A DNA stretch of 64,000 bases from Clostridiaceae bacterium HFYG-1003 (GCA_024579835.1 CP102060.1:248001-312000); one strand, 5' to 3'; shown: positions 1 to 9,314, numbered from the stretch's first letter. Translations and numbers: made by a program. Notes: a model not told the origin generated them from the letters alone.

Positions 1-459
1 GGTGGTCTTACCTCGTCCAAGAAAATGAAAGCATCAAGAGCTCAAATAATAGGATCATCACCAAAGTGCCTGGGTATTATTCTACCACAGCATCCATCCT
101 GCGTGAGAAAACAGATTTCACATTAGCCTTGGCATCAATCTGTAATCTGGCTCGAAGCGATCACAAAGACAGCCGTCATCCTGCGTAATGTTCGATCCAT
201 CAGTTTTTGGTCTTGAGAGGGGATGTTGAATCAAGGTAAAAATTTTTTTTTATCTATGCGAATCGGTAGTTCAGGATATACAGGATTGAGAATTTATAGT
301 GCTTCTGGGATTCCTGGTGCTCCCTCCATAAGGATTTGACAAAGGAAAGATTGAACTGCATCCTGCAATCAGGATTCGAATTACGATATAATCTGAAATA
401 GGATAACATCAGTTGAGCTTGGAAAGACAAAAAATCAGATGAAGCAGGGAGACAAGAAC
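1..459. other. Intergenic, no gene seen
   Basis: No open frame longer than about 40 codons with a plausible start and ribosome binding site is visible on either strand. The stretch is AT-rich, with an A/T run near 240-252. It may hold the promoter of the gene that starts at 460, but I could not pick a convincing -35/-10 pair. Confidence 0.5.
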
Positions 460-939
460 ATGGAAAACGAAGAACAGGAATACATAGAATTGACCTATGA
501 AGAGTATCTAGAGAAGTGTAAAGAGATCAAAGCCAGGAATGAGGTATATCTGGAGGAATTCTGCAAGGATCTTGAAAAGGAAGGCTTAACCGAAAAAACG
601 ATTCAACGGCATCGCAACAATGTGGATTTTTATATCAATGTATACCTCACCAGGGAAGAACCTTTGGAAATGATTGAAGGAGCCTCGCCATATAAAATTG
701 ATGATTTTTTAGGCTGTTTCTTTATAAGGAAGTGTACCTGGTCAACCCCCTCCAGCATCAAAAGTAATGCAGCCAGCATTAAGAAGTTCTATAAAAGCAT
801 GCTGGGACGGGGACACATTGACAGAATGGATTATGAAGTGCTCACCACCACGATCAAGGAAATGATTGAGGAATGGATGTCAACCTGCGAGATCTATAAT
901 GATCCGGATGAAGAAAATCCCTTCGCGTTCTTCTTTTAA
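460..939 (+). CDS. Integrase-SAM-like (core-binding) domain small protein
   Basis: This 159-residue, highly acidic and probably cytoplasmic protein resembles the N-terminal SAM-like, core-binding domain of tyrosine recombinases. The segment GLTEKTIQRHRNNVDFYIN and the later SSIKSNAASIKKFYK are typical of that helical domain. The catalytic domain with its Arg/His/Tyr residues is absent, so it cannot be a working recombinase alone. Free-standing proteins of this type occur in Clostridia and have no proven role. I chose the ATG at 460 because GGGAG lies 8 bases upstream; an ATG at 439 in the same frame would add 7 residues. The C-terminus ends in an unusual run of aromatic residues (FAFFF). Confidence 0.6.
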   Translation: MENEEQEYIELTYEEYLEKCKEIKARNEVYLEEFCKDLEKEGLTEKTIQRHRNNVDFYINVYLTREEPLEMIEGASPYKIDDFLGCFFIRKCTWSTPSSIKSNAASIKKFYKSMLGRGHIDRMDYEVLTTTIKEMIEEWMSTCEIYNDPDEENPFAFFF

Positions 940-1397
940 TGGCTGAATCCTCCTCAAAACGGAATCACATTCAATGAGCATGAATGTGGTCGGTTCGAAG
1001 AGTTTTTTTCTAAACAACTGTCACTCGGAATCATGGATCTTGAAATAAACTCAAAATCACCGGATGTTACTTTGCATCCGGTGATTTTTTTTATTCAGTG
1101 CTCAAGTCATGTGTCTAAATTGAGATCAAGTCCATGGAATCGATTGAAATGAGAACCAACCGAATCAAAGGGTGATATTATGAGGATATCAGACAGCGAT
1201 ATTATAGTTTACATCTGATCTGGACTTGCGAACATTGGATCATATGCGGCAGGAGAGCATCCTGACAGAATGGATGCCTTGTAAATGCCTTCCTGTTCTC
1301 ATAGTTTCTGCGAGAATTATTAATGGTCTATGAGTGTCCATGGAGGATTCATTGAATCATGCTGCTGGGTGCTGATGAAAACTATTGGAGTAAAACG
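940..1397. other. Intergenic with an imperfect hairpin and a terminator
   Basis: No gene is seen. An inverted repeat CACATTCA/TGAATGTG lies at 966-988 with a short T-run about 15 bases later, and a clear intrinsic terminator lies at 1053-1092 (listed separately). Nothing recognisable lies between 1093 and 1397 apart from the ribosome binding site of the next gene. Confidence 0.5.
1053..1092 (+). terminator. Intrinsic terminator
   Basis: The 11-bp perfect stem ATCACCGGATG/CATCCGGTGAT (1056-1066 and 1075-1085) has an 8-base loop, an A-run before it and a run of T directly after it. It probably ends the transcript of the gene at 460 and could work in both directions. Confidence 0.85.
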
Positions 1398-1769
1398 ATG
1401 ATCTACCAACAGAATGACCTGGCTCAAGCATTGAGCGTAATGGAATCCACAATTAGAAAGTGTGAGCAGATCCAGCCGAAATTTCTGGAAGGCTCCCCGC
1501 AGAATACACTGCTTCGAAATCGACTGAAATCCTTGGCTCTATCGAAGGATCTGATAACCTGTGTCGCTGAGCAGAAAGAAACTGGACGCTACTCAGAGGA
1601 TGAACTGACTCAGGCGCTGCCGCCGATGATTTCGATCATCAGCAAATGCGCTGCCGCTCAGAAAAAGCACGAGATTGGATCCCGTTATCATCTGCAGTGC
1701 CAGAAGATCATTGACGCGATGACCATTTCAATCCAACTGATCCAGGAAGAGATCGAAAAGATAAGATGA
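1398..1769 (+). CDS. Uncharacterised conserved protein with an internal duplication
   Basis: The product is a 123-residue helical protein without a signal peptide or membrane segment. It looks like two copies of one unit: residues about 6-50 (LAQALSVMESTIRKCEQ ... SLALSKDLI) and about 65-120 (LTQALPPMISIISKCAAAQ ... ISIQLI). Short Firmicutes proteins of this kind, with an xLLRNRLKSLxxSKxLI motif, are widespread, but no function is known to me. The start was placed at ATG 1398 because GGAG lies 8 bases upstream; the frame is open for 13 more codons upstream. The gene stands alone between long intergenic gaps. Confidence 0.6.
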   Translation: MIYQQNDLAQALSVMESTIRKCEQIQPKFLEGSPQNTLLRNRLKSLALSKDLITCVAEQKETGRYSEDELTQALPPMISIISKCAAAQKKHEIGSRYHLQCQKIIDAMTISIQLIQEEIEKIR

Positions 1770-1973
1770 AAGCAGTGCTGCTGATCTGCGCTTAAGCCAG
1801 CATTTTAAAGCCTCGGCAGAGTCGAATAATCCATAAAGTGGGGCTGCAATAATGCCTTCGCTCAGACTGTATGAACCATCCAGGAGTGGAGCATTTTTGT
1901 CATTGAAGAAGGAAATGAATCTATTCTAAAAAACAAGACAGACCAGCAGAGCTATTAAACTTGGGGGAAATAG

Positions 1974-2471
1974 ATGAATCAAAGACTTGCTAACGTTGCG
2001 CGGCAGGAAGCTCAGAGAGGCTTCCACGGTTTTGTGATGGGAACACAACCGAATTTTGAAGAGATCATCTCGTTATTCCCGGCCTGGGATCTTGATAAAT
2101 GGGATAATCACTGGTGCGCCGCATTTGTGTATTACTGCTGCACCAAGGCGGGAATCAACCTGCCGGTACGATACCCGGACCAGCGCATAACCTGTAACTT
2201 TGCAGGCTGCAACGCTTGGGAACAATGGTCACAACTGCCGCATGTCAATAACTGGCATGATTTCCATAAAGCTCATTTTACGCCGGAGCCCGGTGATATC
2301 GTCTTGTATGACAGAGTCTTTGAAGACAAAGAGCATGACCACATTGGCATCGTTCTGGAACATCTTGATAACAAAATGATGGTGGCTGAGGGGAACTTCA
2401 ATAACGTTTCCGCGATTGTGGAACGAGACCTGGATGAGCATATCAGAGGGTTCATTCGGATTCAGCAATAA
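1974..2471 (+). CDS. CHAP-domain cysteine hydrolase (amidase/endopeptidase-like)
   Basis: This 165-residue protein matches the CHAP/NlpC-P60 papain-like fold used to cut peptidoglycan peptides or glutathionylspermidine-like amides. The likely catalytic cysteine is in DNHWCAAFVYYC (about residue 48) and the histidine is in HDHIGIVLEH (about residue 121). The segment PEPGDIVLYD between them is typical of the family. No signal peptide is visible, so it acts in the cytoplasm or leaves by another route. The ATG at 1974 follows a strong GGGGG site. It stands alone, so its biological target cannot be inferred. Confidence 0.75.
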   Translation: MNQRLANVARQEAQRGFHGFVMGTQPNFEEIISLFPAWDLDKWDNHWCAAFVYYCCTKAGINLPVRYPDQRITCNFAGCNAWEQWSQLPHVNNWHDFHKAHFTPEPGDIVLYDRVFEDKEHDHIGIVLEHLDNKMMVAEGNFNNVSAIVERDLDEHIRGFIRIQQ

Positions 2472-2588
2472 GGGCCATACGATGGTAGCCTGAGAATGCC
2501 TGGCAACCTATGATCAAAACCGACTGCAAATAGTGATTTAATCCTTGATCGATGACTGTGGAACTTGAAAAGATTGGGAGGGAGTACA

Positions 2589-3311
2589 TTGTTGAAAAAA
2601 TTTCCGAAGACAGAGCAATATGATGAGAACTGGATCCACGAGAACTGGATGGGCCCGAATCCATTGTGGCTGCTCGAAGAGCTGTGCCAGCACCTGGAGT
2701 TGAAGCCAGGCATGAAGGTTTTGGATATGGGCTGCGGGAAGGGCATTACTTCAGTGTTTCTGGCGAAGGAGTTTGGGGTAACGGTCTTTGCCAACGATTT
2801 ATGGATCAGCCCAACGGAGAACCTGAAGCGGTTCGAGGAAGCCGGCGTCAGCGACCGGGTATTTCCGATCCATGCCGAAGCCCATGCCCTGCCCTATGCC
2901 GAGGGATTCTTTGATGCCGTGATTTCCATCGACAGTTATCAGTACTACGGAGCCGATGAACTGTATTTTCCCTGCACCTTGTCAAAACTGGTGAAGCCAG
3001 GCGGCCAGATCGGGATCGTGGTTCCCGGATTAACCAGAGAATTCGATCAGGGCTACCCCCAGACTCTGAAAAAACACTGGGTGGGGGAAATGTTCAGCTT
3101 CCACAGCAAGGACTGGTGGCGGCATCTCTGGGAAAAGACGGGTATTGCTGAAATCACTGCCTGTTATGAAATGGAGAATCCGAAAGAACTCTGGTTTCCG
3201 TGGGCGATATGGGCACAAGAACATCTCGGGTTTGATGACGTGGATTTCTTGAATTCCGATAGGAATAATGACCTGTCAATCATTGTCATGAGCGCGGTCA
3301 AGCAGGAATAG
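2589..3311 (+). CDS. Class I SAM-dependent methyltransferase
   Basis: The 240-residue protein carries the Rossmann motif I VLDMGCGKGITS at about residue 46, followed by an acidic NDLW that should contact the SAM ribose, then ISIDSYQYYG and KLVKPGGQIGIV as later motifs. This arrangement is common in small-molecule methyltransferases related to cyclopropane-fatty-acid and ubiquinone methylases; the substrate is unknown. The start is a TTG at 2589 with GGAGG 7 bases upstream; TTG 2592 is equally possible. Upstream in-frame codons lack a ribosome binding site. Confidence 0.75.
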   Translation: MLKKFPKTEQYDENWIHENWMGPNPLWLLEELCQHLELKPGMKVLDMGCGKGITSVFLAKEFGVTVFANDLWISPTENLKRFEEAGVSDRVFPIHAEAHALPYAEGFFDAVISIDSYQYYGADELYFPCTLSKLVKPGGQIGIVVPGLTREFDQGYPQTLKKHWVGEMFSFHSKDWWRHLWEKTGIAEITACYEMENPKELWFPWAIWAQEHLGFDDVDFLNSDRNNDLSIIVMSAVKQE

Positions 3312-3368
3312 TTCAGGCATTATGCCCGGCCGTGCCAGATACCGTAAAAACATGAGATAGGAGGAAGC

Positions 3369-3788
3369 ATGGGAGAGATTCGAACTGTTCAGCCGGAAGA
3401 TCAAGAAAGCTGGTACCGTCTTGACCGGCATTTGCCGGAGAGTGAATTTCAAAAGAAAATACGAGACCGACAGGGCTATGTTCTGCTGGAACATAATAAA
3501 ATAATTGCCCTTCTGCGGTACAACTTATTCTGGGACAATACGCCATTCTGCACCTTGCTGTTCGTGGAGCTCCAGTCTCGTGGAAAGGGATTTGGAAGAC
3601 GCCTGATGGAGCATTGGGCGAATGACATGAAAGACCACGGCTATGGCATGGTGATGGTATCAACTCAGGTGGATGAGGATGCCCAGAATTTTTATCGAAA
3701 ACTCGGTTATAAAGACTGCGGTGGACTTACACTAGACCTTCCCGGGTATGAGCAGCCCATGGAACTGTTTATGGTCAAAGCACTTTGA
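3369..3788 (+). CDS. GNAT family N-acetyltransferase
   Basis: This 139-residue protein has the GNAT acetyl-CoA signature ELQSRGKGFGRRLMEHW (about residues 71-87; the pyrophosphate-binding Q/RxxGxG/A) and the downstream FYRKLGYKDCGG strand-helix. It would transfer an acetyl group to an amine of unknown identity. AGGAGG lies just before the ATG. The gene starts 57 bases after the methyltransferase and may share its transcript. It is one of five GNAT-type genes in the window. Confidence 0.8.
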   Translation: MGEIRTVQPEDQESWYRLDRHLPESEFQKKIRDRQGYVLLEHNKIIALLRYNLFWDNTPFCTLLFVELQSRGKGFGRRLMEHWANDMKDHGYGMVMVSTQVDEDAQNFYRKLGYKDCGGLTLDLPGYEQPMELFMVKAL

Positions 3789-3986
3789 TCGAAGAGGGTT
3801 GAAAGGAACCGCTTTCACACCGATGGAACAACGGTTGCCTCTTCGCTCGGTCACCAAGTAAGATAATACCTTTGTTACCGGCCCACCATGGGATACGGTT
3901 GAGGGCTGTACGATTCAACTGCCGGGATAAATCAGTTGTTGGGATTTATCAGCCATTGGAATGAACAGCCAATAGGAGGGATCAGC

Positions 3987-4931
3987 ATGGACCGCAAGGA
4001 AATTATTTCCTGGTTGCTGGAGGGGGATGTATCCATTCAATACCAGACACATCGGGATTTACTGAAATCAGATCCAGCGTTATTAAGGGAGTTAAAAAAA
4101 AGAATTGCCTCGGAAGGCTGGGGTTATGAGCTGCTGAAGCGACAAAACCCGGAAGGTCACTGGGGCCGTGCATTCTATCAGCCCAAGTGGACCTCGACCA
4201 ATTACACCCTGCTCGACCTGAGATCCCTATGTACTCCGTGTACCCCTGGCATCACGAGGGCACTCCACGTGATTGTTGAAACATGCAAAGGCATGGATGG
4301 CGGGATCAACGGCTCAGTGACTGTGCCCGAAAGTGATTTGTGCATTAATGGCATGTTCCTGAACTATGGTTGTTACTTTGGCATTGAGGAAGAAGCGATC
4401 ACATCCGTCGTGGATTTTGTGATCAGCCAGCAAATGGAAGACGGCGGTTTTAATTGTATGCTGAACCGATATGGTGCCAGCCACAGCTCGATGCACACCA
4501 CAATCAGCACTCTGGAAGGAATCCGGGAATATCTTGATCAAGGATATGGCTATCGGCGAGACGAACTGGTTCAGATCGAAGGGGAAGCTCAGGAATTTCT
4601 CCTGCGGCATCGGTTGTTCCGATCGGACAGAACCGGAGAAATTATCCATCCGGCCATGCTGCGGCTGGCATTTCCGACACGCTGGAAATACGATATTCTC
4701 CGAGCCTTGGAATATTTTCGAAATGCCGGAGCTCCTTGCGATGAAAGACTGCAGGAAGCATTAGAGGAAATCCTTAAAAAACGAACGAGTGATGGCCGGT
4801 GGAAATTGCCGGCACCCTATCCAGGTGCCGTCCACGTTGAAATGGAGTCAACCGGCGTGATCAGCCGGTGGAATACCCTGCGGTCACTGCGTGTACTCGA
4901 CTATTTTCAAGGCTCTGAAAGAGTGGAGTAG
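3987..4931 (+). CDS. Terpenoid-cyclase-fold (squalene-cyclase-like) protein
   Basis: The 314-residue protein has repeated W- and G-rich helical hairpins of the alpha/alpha-toroid seen in squalene cyclases and prenyltransferase beta subunits (GWGYELLKRQNPEGHWG, QMEDGGFNC, SDGRWKLP). It is about half the length of real squalene-hopene cyclases, and I see no DxDD protonation motif, so cyclase activity is doubtful. A paralogue with the same start (xxRKExIxWLxxGD) and end (SRWNTLRxLRVLD) lies at 53384-54313. The ATG at 3987 follows AGGAGGG. Function unknown. Confidence 0.65.
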   Translation: MDRKEIISWLLEGDVSIQYQTHRDLLKSDPALLRELKKRIASEGWGYELLKRQNPEGHWGRAFYQPKWTSTNYTLLDLRSLCTPCTPGITRALHVIVETCKGMDGGINGSVTVPESDLCINGMFLNYGCYFGIEEEAITSVVDFVISQQMEDGGFNCMLNRYGASHSSMHTTISTLEGIREYLDQGYGYRRDELVQIEGEAQEFLLRHRLFRSDRTGEIIHPAMLRLAFPTRWKYDILRALEYFRNAGAPCDERLQEALEEILKKRTSDGRWKLPAPYPGAVHVEMESTGVISRWNTLRSLRVLDYFQGSERVE

Positions 4932-5047
4932 AAGGGAAACAGACAGAAAGCTGACAGGAATCTGGCCTGGAAACAGAATTCACAACACCTGTCGGGCATA
5001 GCCGAATTTTTGCAGGAAAGCAAACTCATAGCGGGAGGCTGTTCAGC

Positions 5048-5506
5048 ATGAAACCAATTGAAAAACAGATGCTTCGGAATCCAGACATAGAGCCAACAAG
5101 CGAGGTGCTGGAGGAAATACTGGGAACGGCCTACAGCACCTATGTTAAGTTTCTCAGCGAAATGGAACGCCGGGAGATCCACTTGGAGTGGCGGTACTAT
5201 AACGATGGAAAGGCATGGCTTGGCAAAGGCCTCCATCATTGGACCGGCAGTCGCGGCGGAAAAAAGGAAGTTACTGTATTCTGGCTGTCGGTTTGGGAAG
5301 GGTATTTCAAGTTAACCATCTATTTTCCTGAAAAAGTACGATCCGAAGTCATGACCCTCTCGTTGTCCGAAAAACTGAAGCAGAGGATTGTGGAGACAGA
5401 TCAAATGGGCAAGCTGAAATTTTTCCCCGTTGTGTTTGAACTGCACATAGATGAATCCTTCGACGAAGTTTTGACGCTTTCAGAGTTCCGAAAAAATATC
5501 ATATAA
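5048..5506 (+). CDS. DUF3788 family protein
   Basis: This 152-residue soluble protein resembles DUF3788: EWRYYNDGKAWLGK (about residues 55-68) followed by VFWLSVWEGYFKLTIYF and a C-terminal DESFDEVLTLSEFRK. Members are common as single genes in Clostridia and Bacteroidetes; the biochemical role is unknown. A GGGAGG site lies upstream of the ATG. No partner gene is adjacent. Confidence 0.7.
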   Translation: MKPIEKQMLRNPDIEPTSEVLEEILGTAYSTYVKFLSEMERREIHLEWRYYNDGKAWLGKGLHHWTGSRGGKKEVTVFWLSVWEGYFKLTIYFPEKVRSEVMTLSLSEKLKQRIVETDQMGKLKFFPVVFELHIDESFDEVLTLSEFRKNII

Positions 5507-5591
5507 CACGGATTCGCAGAATTCGAATTGAATGAGATGAAGAGAAACAGGAGGTACTGCAAAGTACTCTAAAACCTAAGGATTCTGAAGA

Positions 5592-5627
5592 AACTACCAG
5601 AACTACCAGAACTACCAGAACTACCAG
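5592..5627 (+). repeat. Four tandem copies of a 9-bp unit
   Basis: AACTACCAG is repeated four times without error. The array ends 25 bases before the start of the AAC(6')-like gene, so it lies in that gene's 5' untranslated region. Copy number could vary by slippage. Confidence 0.9.
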
Positions 5628-5652
5628 AAACTGGAAGAAATAAGAGGGAATG

Positions 5653-6114
5653 ATGATAGAAATACCGATGAAAGAAACACGGATCAAGGAAGCAACGAAA
5701 GAGGATCTGGATGCAGTGGCGAATCTGGCTGTTTTGCTGTGGAACGGTCGCAGCATTCAGGAAATGGAACAGGAGATTTCAGAATTAATCTCTAAAGACC
5801 ATTCCAGATTCTTTCTGATCTGCGAACAGGGAACGCCTGTCGGTTTTGCACAATGTCAACTAAGGCATGACTATGTCGAAGGAACTGAAACCAGTCCGGT
5901 GGGATACCTGGAAGGAATTTATGTAATGCCGACGTATCGCCAGAAGGGATATGCCAGAGAGCTGTTAGCTGAATGTGAGAAGTGGGCAAAAGCACAGGGC
6001 TGCAAGGAATATGCCAGTGACTGTGAACTGGACAATGAAGAAAGCTATCATTTCCATAGGGCGATGAAGTTCAAGGAAGCGAACCGAATCATCTGCTTTA
6101 CCAAGGAACTCTGA
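5653..6114 (+). CDS. Aminoglycoside 6'-N-acetyltransferase-like GNAT
   Basis: The 153-residue protein looks like AAC(6')-I enzymes, which acetylate the 6'-amino group of aminoglycosides with acetyl-CoA. The shared signature is LRHDYVEGTETSPVGYLEGI (about residues 73-92), then YRQKGYARELL for acetyl-CoA binding, GCKEYASDCELDN, and HRAMKFKEANRIICF near the end. Similarity by eye is to the chromosomal AAC(6')-Iy/Iz type. The start is uncertain among ATGs at 5650, 5653 and 5668; 5653 best fits the GAGGG site. Whether it gives resistance cannot be judged from sequence. Confidence 0.75.
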   Translation: MIEIPMKETRIKEATKEDLDAVANLAVLLWNGRSIQEMEQEISELISKDHSRFFLICEQGTPVGFAQCQLRHDYVEGTETSPVGYLEGIYVMPTYRQKGYARELLAECEKWAKAQGCKEYASDCELDNEESYHFHRAMKFKEANRIICFTKEL

Positions 6115-6299
6115 AAGAATCACCAGTGATTGCCGGATCAAGCGGATTCAGGCCGGCTGCCAAGCCAGATGCAGAGCTGATGTACTGATGCTGCAACCTG
6201 GGATATTGCTTGATGAAAGGGGGATGATATCTGTTCGAATCGTCCCTGCCAGGAACATTGGTTGAGTCAGGAACAACGGAATGAAGAAGAGGGAAATCG

Positions 6300-6737
6300 A
6301 TGATCGAATAAGGAGTATATACAGAAGAACTAAACGGATGGGACTTGGATGAGGGATTTTTTGAGGGCTGGCCAGCTCACCCGGATCAGGCGGTTCATCG
6401 AAGCATCTTGAAGGACAGCTTCAAATCCATTGTGGCACTGGATACCGATCGGAAGAAGATCGTCGGATTCATCAACATAATAAGCGATGGAATCCTGTCT
6501 GCCTATATTCCTTTGCTTGAAGTTGTGCCCAGATACAGGAATCGGGGAATCGGAAGAAAGTTGGCAGAACTGGCTCTTGAGGAGACGAAAGATTTCTACA
6601 TGGTCGACCTATGCTGCGATGAGACGATGACTGCTTTTTATGAGAAATTCGGGATGGTTCCGGTACGAGGCATGATCCTGAGAAATCCCGAGAAGGCGAT
6701 GGGGCGCTGTACGGAATCAACCGATCGGAATTGTTAG
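6300..6737 (+). pseudogene. GNAT acetyltransferase interrupted by TAA at codon 4
   Basis: From an ATG at 6300 with a GAGGG site upstream the frame reads MIE, then TAA (6309-6311), then GVYTEELNGWDLDEGFFEG and a full GNAT domain ending at 6737. The sense part continues without a break (FINIISDGILSAYIPLLEV, then YRNRGIGRKLAELAL for acetyl-CoA binding). The stop probably replaced a tyrosine codon. A TTG at 6345 could allow internal restart of a shorter 130-residue product, which would lack the first strand and helix. A base-calling error is also possible. Confidence 0.6.
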
Positions 6738-7320
6738 CCAGCTGAGGATTGATTTCAAGGCAATTCTGGTGACTTGAAGCAAGTGCTGTTTGATGGAGCA
6801 GTTAAATCCGGTTTTTGGTACAAGTGCTTAGCATCAGACCAGGAAGCAGTTTCATGATCAATCCGAATCAAGAGATGAATCCGAATCAAGGGGGCAATCA
6901 TGTAAGCTCACTTCATACCAAATCAACAGGAAAGTGACTACGTAAGGAATCCGGCATGACTAAGGGATGACTCCAGATGGATCGGGAAGGCCTCCTGGGA
7001 AGCATGAAGATATAGAACAGCAACTCACACCATGCAGAGTTGAGGGAATAGCTATTGTAGAATAATCAAATGCTGATATACAATGTTGCATAAATGGCCT
7101 TCCTACTAAGTGATATATTCCCGTGTCCCATAACAACTTCCTGGAGCAACCGGATGCGGGTTATGAAATTCTTTGGGAAACAGAAAATGAAATTTTCTGG
7201 GAAGCTGGGAGCAGCTGAAGGCATGGCAGTTATACTACTCCATCAACACTCATCATCTGGTTGAGGGAAGCTTCAATCAGGTAGTAAACGAATTTCTAAA
7301 TGATTCCAAGGAGAGAATGC
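6738..7320. other. Long intergenic stretch, no gene seen
   Basis: About 580 bases without a supportable coding region on either strand. A 13-base motif AATCCGAATCAAG occurs twice near 6860-6892. Otherwise there is no hairpin, promoter or remnant gene I can defend, although such a long gap in this low-density region suits decayed sequence. Confidence 0.5.
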
Positions 7321-7785
7321 ATGAAGGATGAACTGTTTTTAAAAGAAGCGATTCGACTGTCAGCTCTGGCGGTTGAACATGGCAACGAGCCCTTTGGGGC
7401 GGTACTGGTCAAGGATGGGGAGATTGTTTATACCAATGAAAATCAGATCTACTCCCAAACAGATCCCACGGAACATGCTGAAATCGGTTTGGTTCGAAGA
7501 TATTGCGAGGAAACCGGGATCACTGATTTAAGTGCGTATACTCTTTATTCCAGCTGTGAGCCGTGCTTTATGTGCAGCGGAGCGCTGGTCTGGATGAAGT
7601 TGGGAACCCTGGTTTACGCCGCCAGCAATCAGGATCTGGCAGAGATTCTGAATGAACCGGGATGCAATTGCTCTGACCTGGTGTTCCGGCATTCGCATGT
7701 TCAGCCAGTCGTTCGCGCCGGATTACTCCGGGAGGAAGGCCGGCAGGTTCTGTCGGATTATTTCTCCGGCCATCCGAAAGGATAG
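7321..7785 (+). CDS. Nucleoside/guanine deaminase (CDA superfamily)
   Basis: This 154-residue zinc enzyme hydrolytically removes an amino group from a purine or pyrimidine base. The zinc site is complete: TEHAEIG (His ligand and catalytic Glu, about residues 52-58) and SSCEPCFMCSGA (two Cys ligands, about residues 79-90). GNEPFGAVLV near the N-terminus is typical of the guanine-deaminase/TadA-like branch. The lack of an obvious tRNA-binding C-terminus favours a free-base or nucleoside substrate. The ATG at 7321 follows AAGGAGAG; an upstream in-frame ATG at 7300 overlaps that site and is unlikely. Confidence 0.8.
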   Translation: MKDELFLKEAIRLSALAVEHGNEPFGAVLVKDGEIVYTNENQIYSQTDPTEHAEIGLVRRYCEETGITDLSAYTLYSSCEPCFMCSGALVWMKLGTLVYAASNQDLAEILNEPGCNCSDLVFRHSHVQPVVRAGLLREEGRQVLSDYFSGHPKG

Positions 7786-7996
7786 CGATATCATCAACTC
7801 ATCATTGCCCGGCTGATCACAGGATCAGACTGGCTTATTCAATCAACTTCAATTGATCAGGAGGCAGCGAAAGTGATTCTTTGCATTGTTTCAGCTCCAT
7901 GCACGGTCATATAGGACAACAGGCATGGAGTAACATCAGGTCCTATCTTGACTTTGCATTTTAATATCAAAATATATATTAAAGGAGTAAAGTCAA

Positions 7997-9273
7997 ATGG
8001 AATCAATCAGAACAAGTCTCAGAGACTTGAAATAATTTATCATTTTATGGATTTCGCAGTCCTTTTCATCACTGGGCAGCGCCATGACCAATTATGCGTT
8101 AGTCATCTGGTCCTATCAGCAGTATGATTCGGCCTTAATCGCGGTCTGTTCTTATGCGCCCTATGTCATCATGAGCATATTCGCCGGAGCCTTGAGCGAT
8201 CGGTGGAACAAAAAACATACCATGCTGCTGTGTGATACCTTTGCCGCATGCTGTACGATCGCTATCCTGATACTTCTGCAGACTGAGAAGCTGGAAATCT
8301 GGCACATCTATCTGCTGAATGCCCTGAATGGGCTGATGAACACGATCCAGCAGCCGTCAGCCGGCGTTGCGATTACCCTCCTGACCCCGCAGAAATATTA
8401 TCAGAAAGTCAGCGGTCTGCGATCTTTCTCGAATTCATTGACCGGAGTTCTAACTCCGATTATCGCAACCATGATTCTTACCCTCTGGGGAATGAATGCG
8501 GTCATTCTGTTTGACCTGCTGACATTCGGAATTGCATTTCTTTGCCTAGCCCTTTGGATTCATATTCCGGAACTGGAACGGAAGGATCGCCCCGGAGAAA
8601 CCCTGTTCCAGTCGGCTCAGGCGGGCCTTGAATTCCTGAGGGATCACCGGGGGATTCTGGATTTAATTCTTTTTTTAGCCGCCATCAATCTGATTGCGTC
8701 CAAGTACAATGCGGCCTTTCCCGCACTGATTCTGTCACGCAGCAGCGGCGGGGAAGCTGGTCTGGGCATTGTCAACGCAACCGAGGGGATTGCTTCACTA
8801 GCCGGCAGCGTAATGGTTTCGGTCCTGCCCGCCCGAAAAGCCGGGTGAAGGTGATTTGCGACTGCCTGCTCTTCTCCATGAGCACAGAAAACTTCTTTCT
8901 GGCCTTTGGCAGAACCGTTCCCCTCTGGTCAATCGGGGCAGTCCTGGGATGGATTTTCATCCCGGTGATGGGGGCGAACATGGAAGTACTGCTGCGAAAC
9001 CATATCCCCGTTGAAATGCAGGGGAGAGTCTTCTCAGCCAGGAATACCCTGCAGTTCTTTACAATCCCGCTCGGCTATCTGCTGGGAGGATTCCTGGTGG
9101 ATCGGGTCTTTGAACCATTTATGGCGGCCAGGGAACCAGGAGTATTTACCGCACTCTTCGGTGCGGAGAAAGGCTCAGGAGCAGCATTCCTGTTCTTCTT
9201 CCTGGCCATCGCCGGCATTGCGGTCTGTTTATTCTTCCGGCGGGATCATCATCTCTGGGCACTGGAAGAATAG
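7997..9273 (+). pseudogene. MFS multidrug/macrolide efflux transporter, disrupted
   Basis: A 12-helix MFS transporter of the Mef-like group is present in pieces. From ATG 7997 (AAAGGAG upstream) the frame reads 12 codons and meets TAA at 8033-8035, then continues open with FIILWISQSFSSLG and GALSDRWNKK, the loop motif A. At about 8835-8848 the reading shifts frame: one frame ends in TGA at 8846 while the adjacent frame continues as KSRVKVICDCLLFSMSTE, then PVEMQGRVFSARNTLQFF and VDRVFEPFMA to 9273. The three parts together give a normal length of about 425 residues. Two independent lesions argue for decay, unless both are sequencing errors. Confidence 0.75.
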
Positions 9274-9314
9274 CACAAAGCAGGAAACGCCACGCTAAAA
9301 CATCTGATTTGCAA

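Noticed and set aside
8033-8035. Recoding or suppression of TAA in the MFS and GNAT genes
   Set aside because: Many intact genes in the window end in TAA, and the MFS gene also has a frameshift, so decay or sequencing error is simpler.
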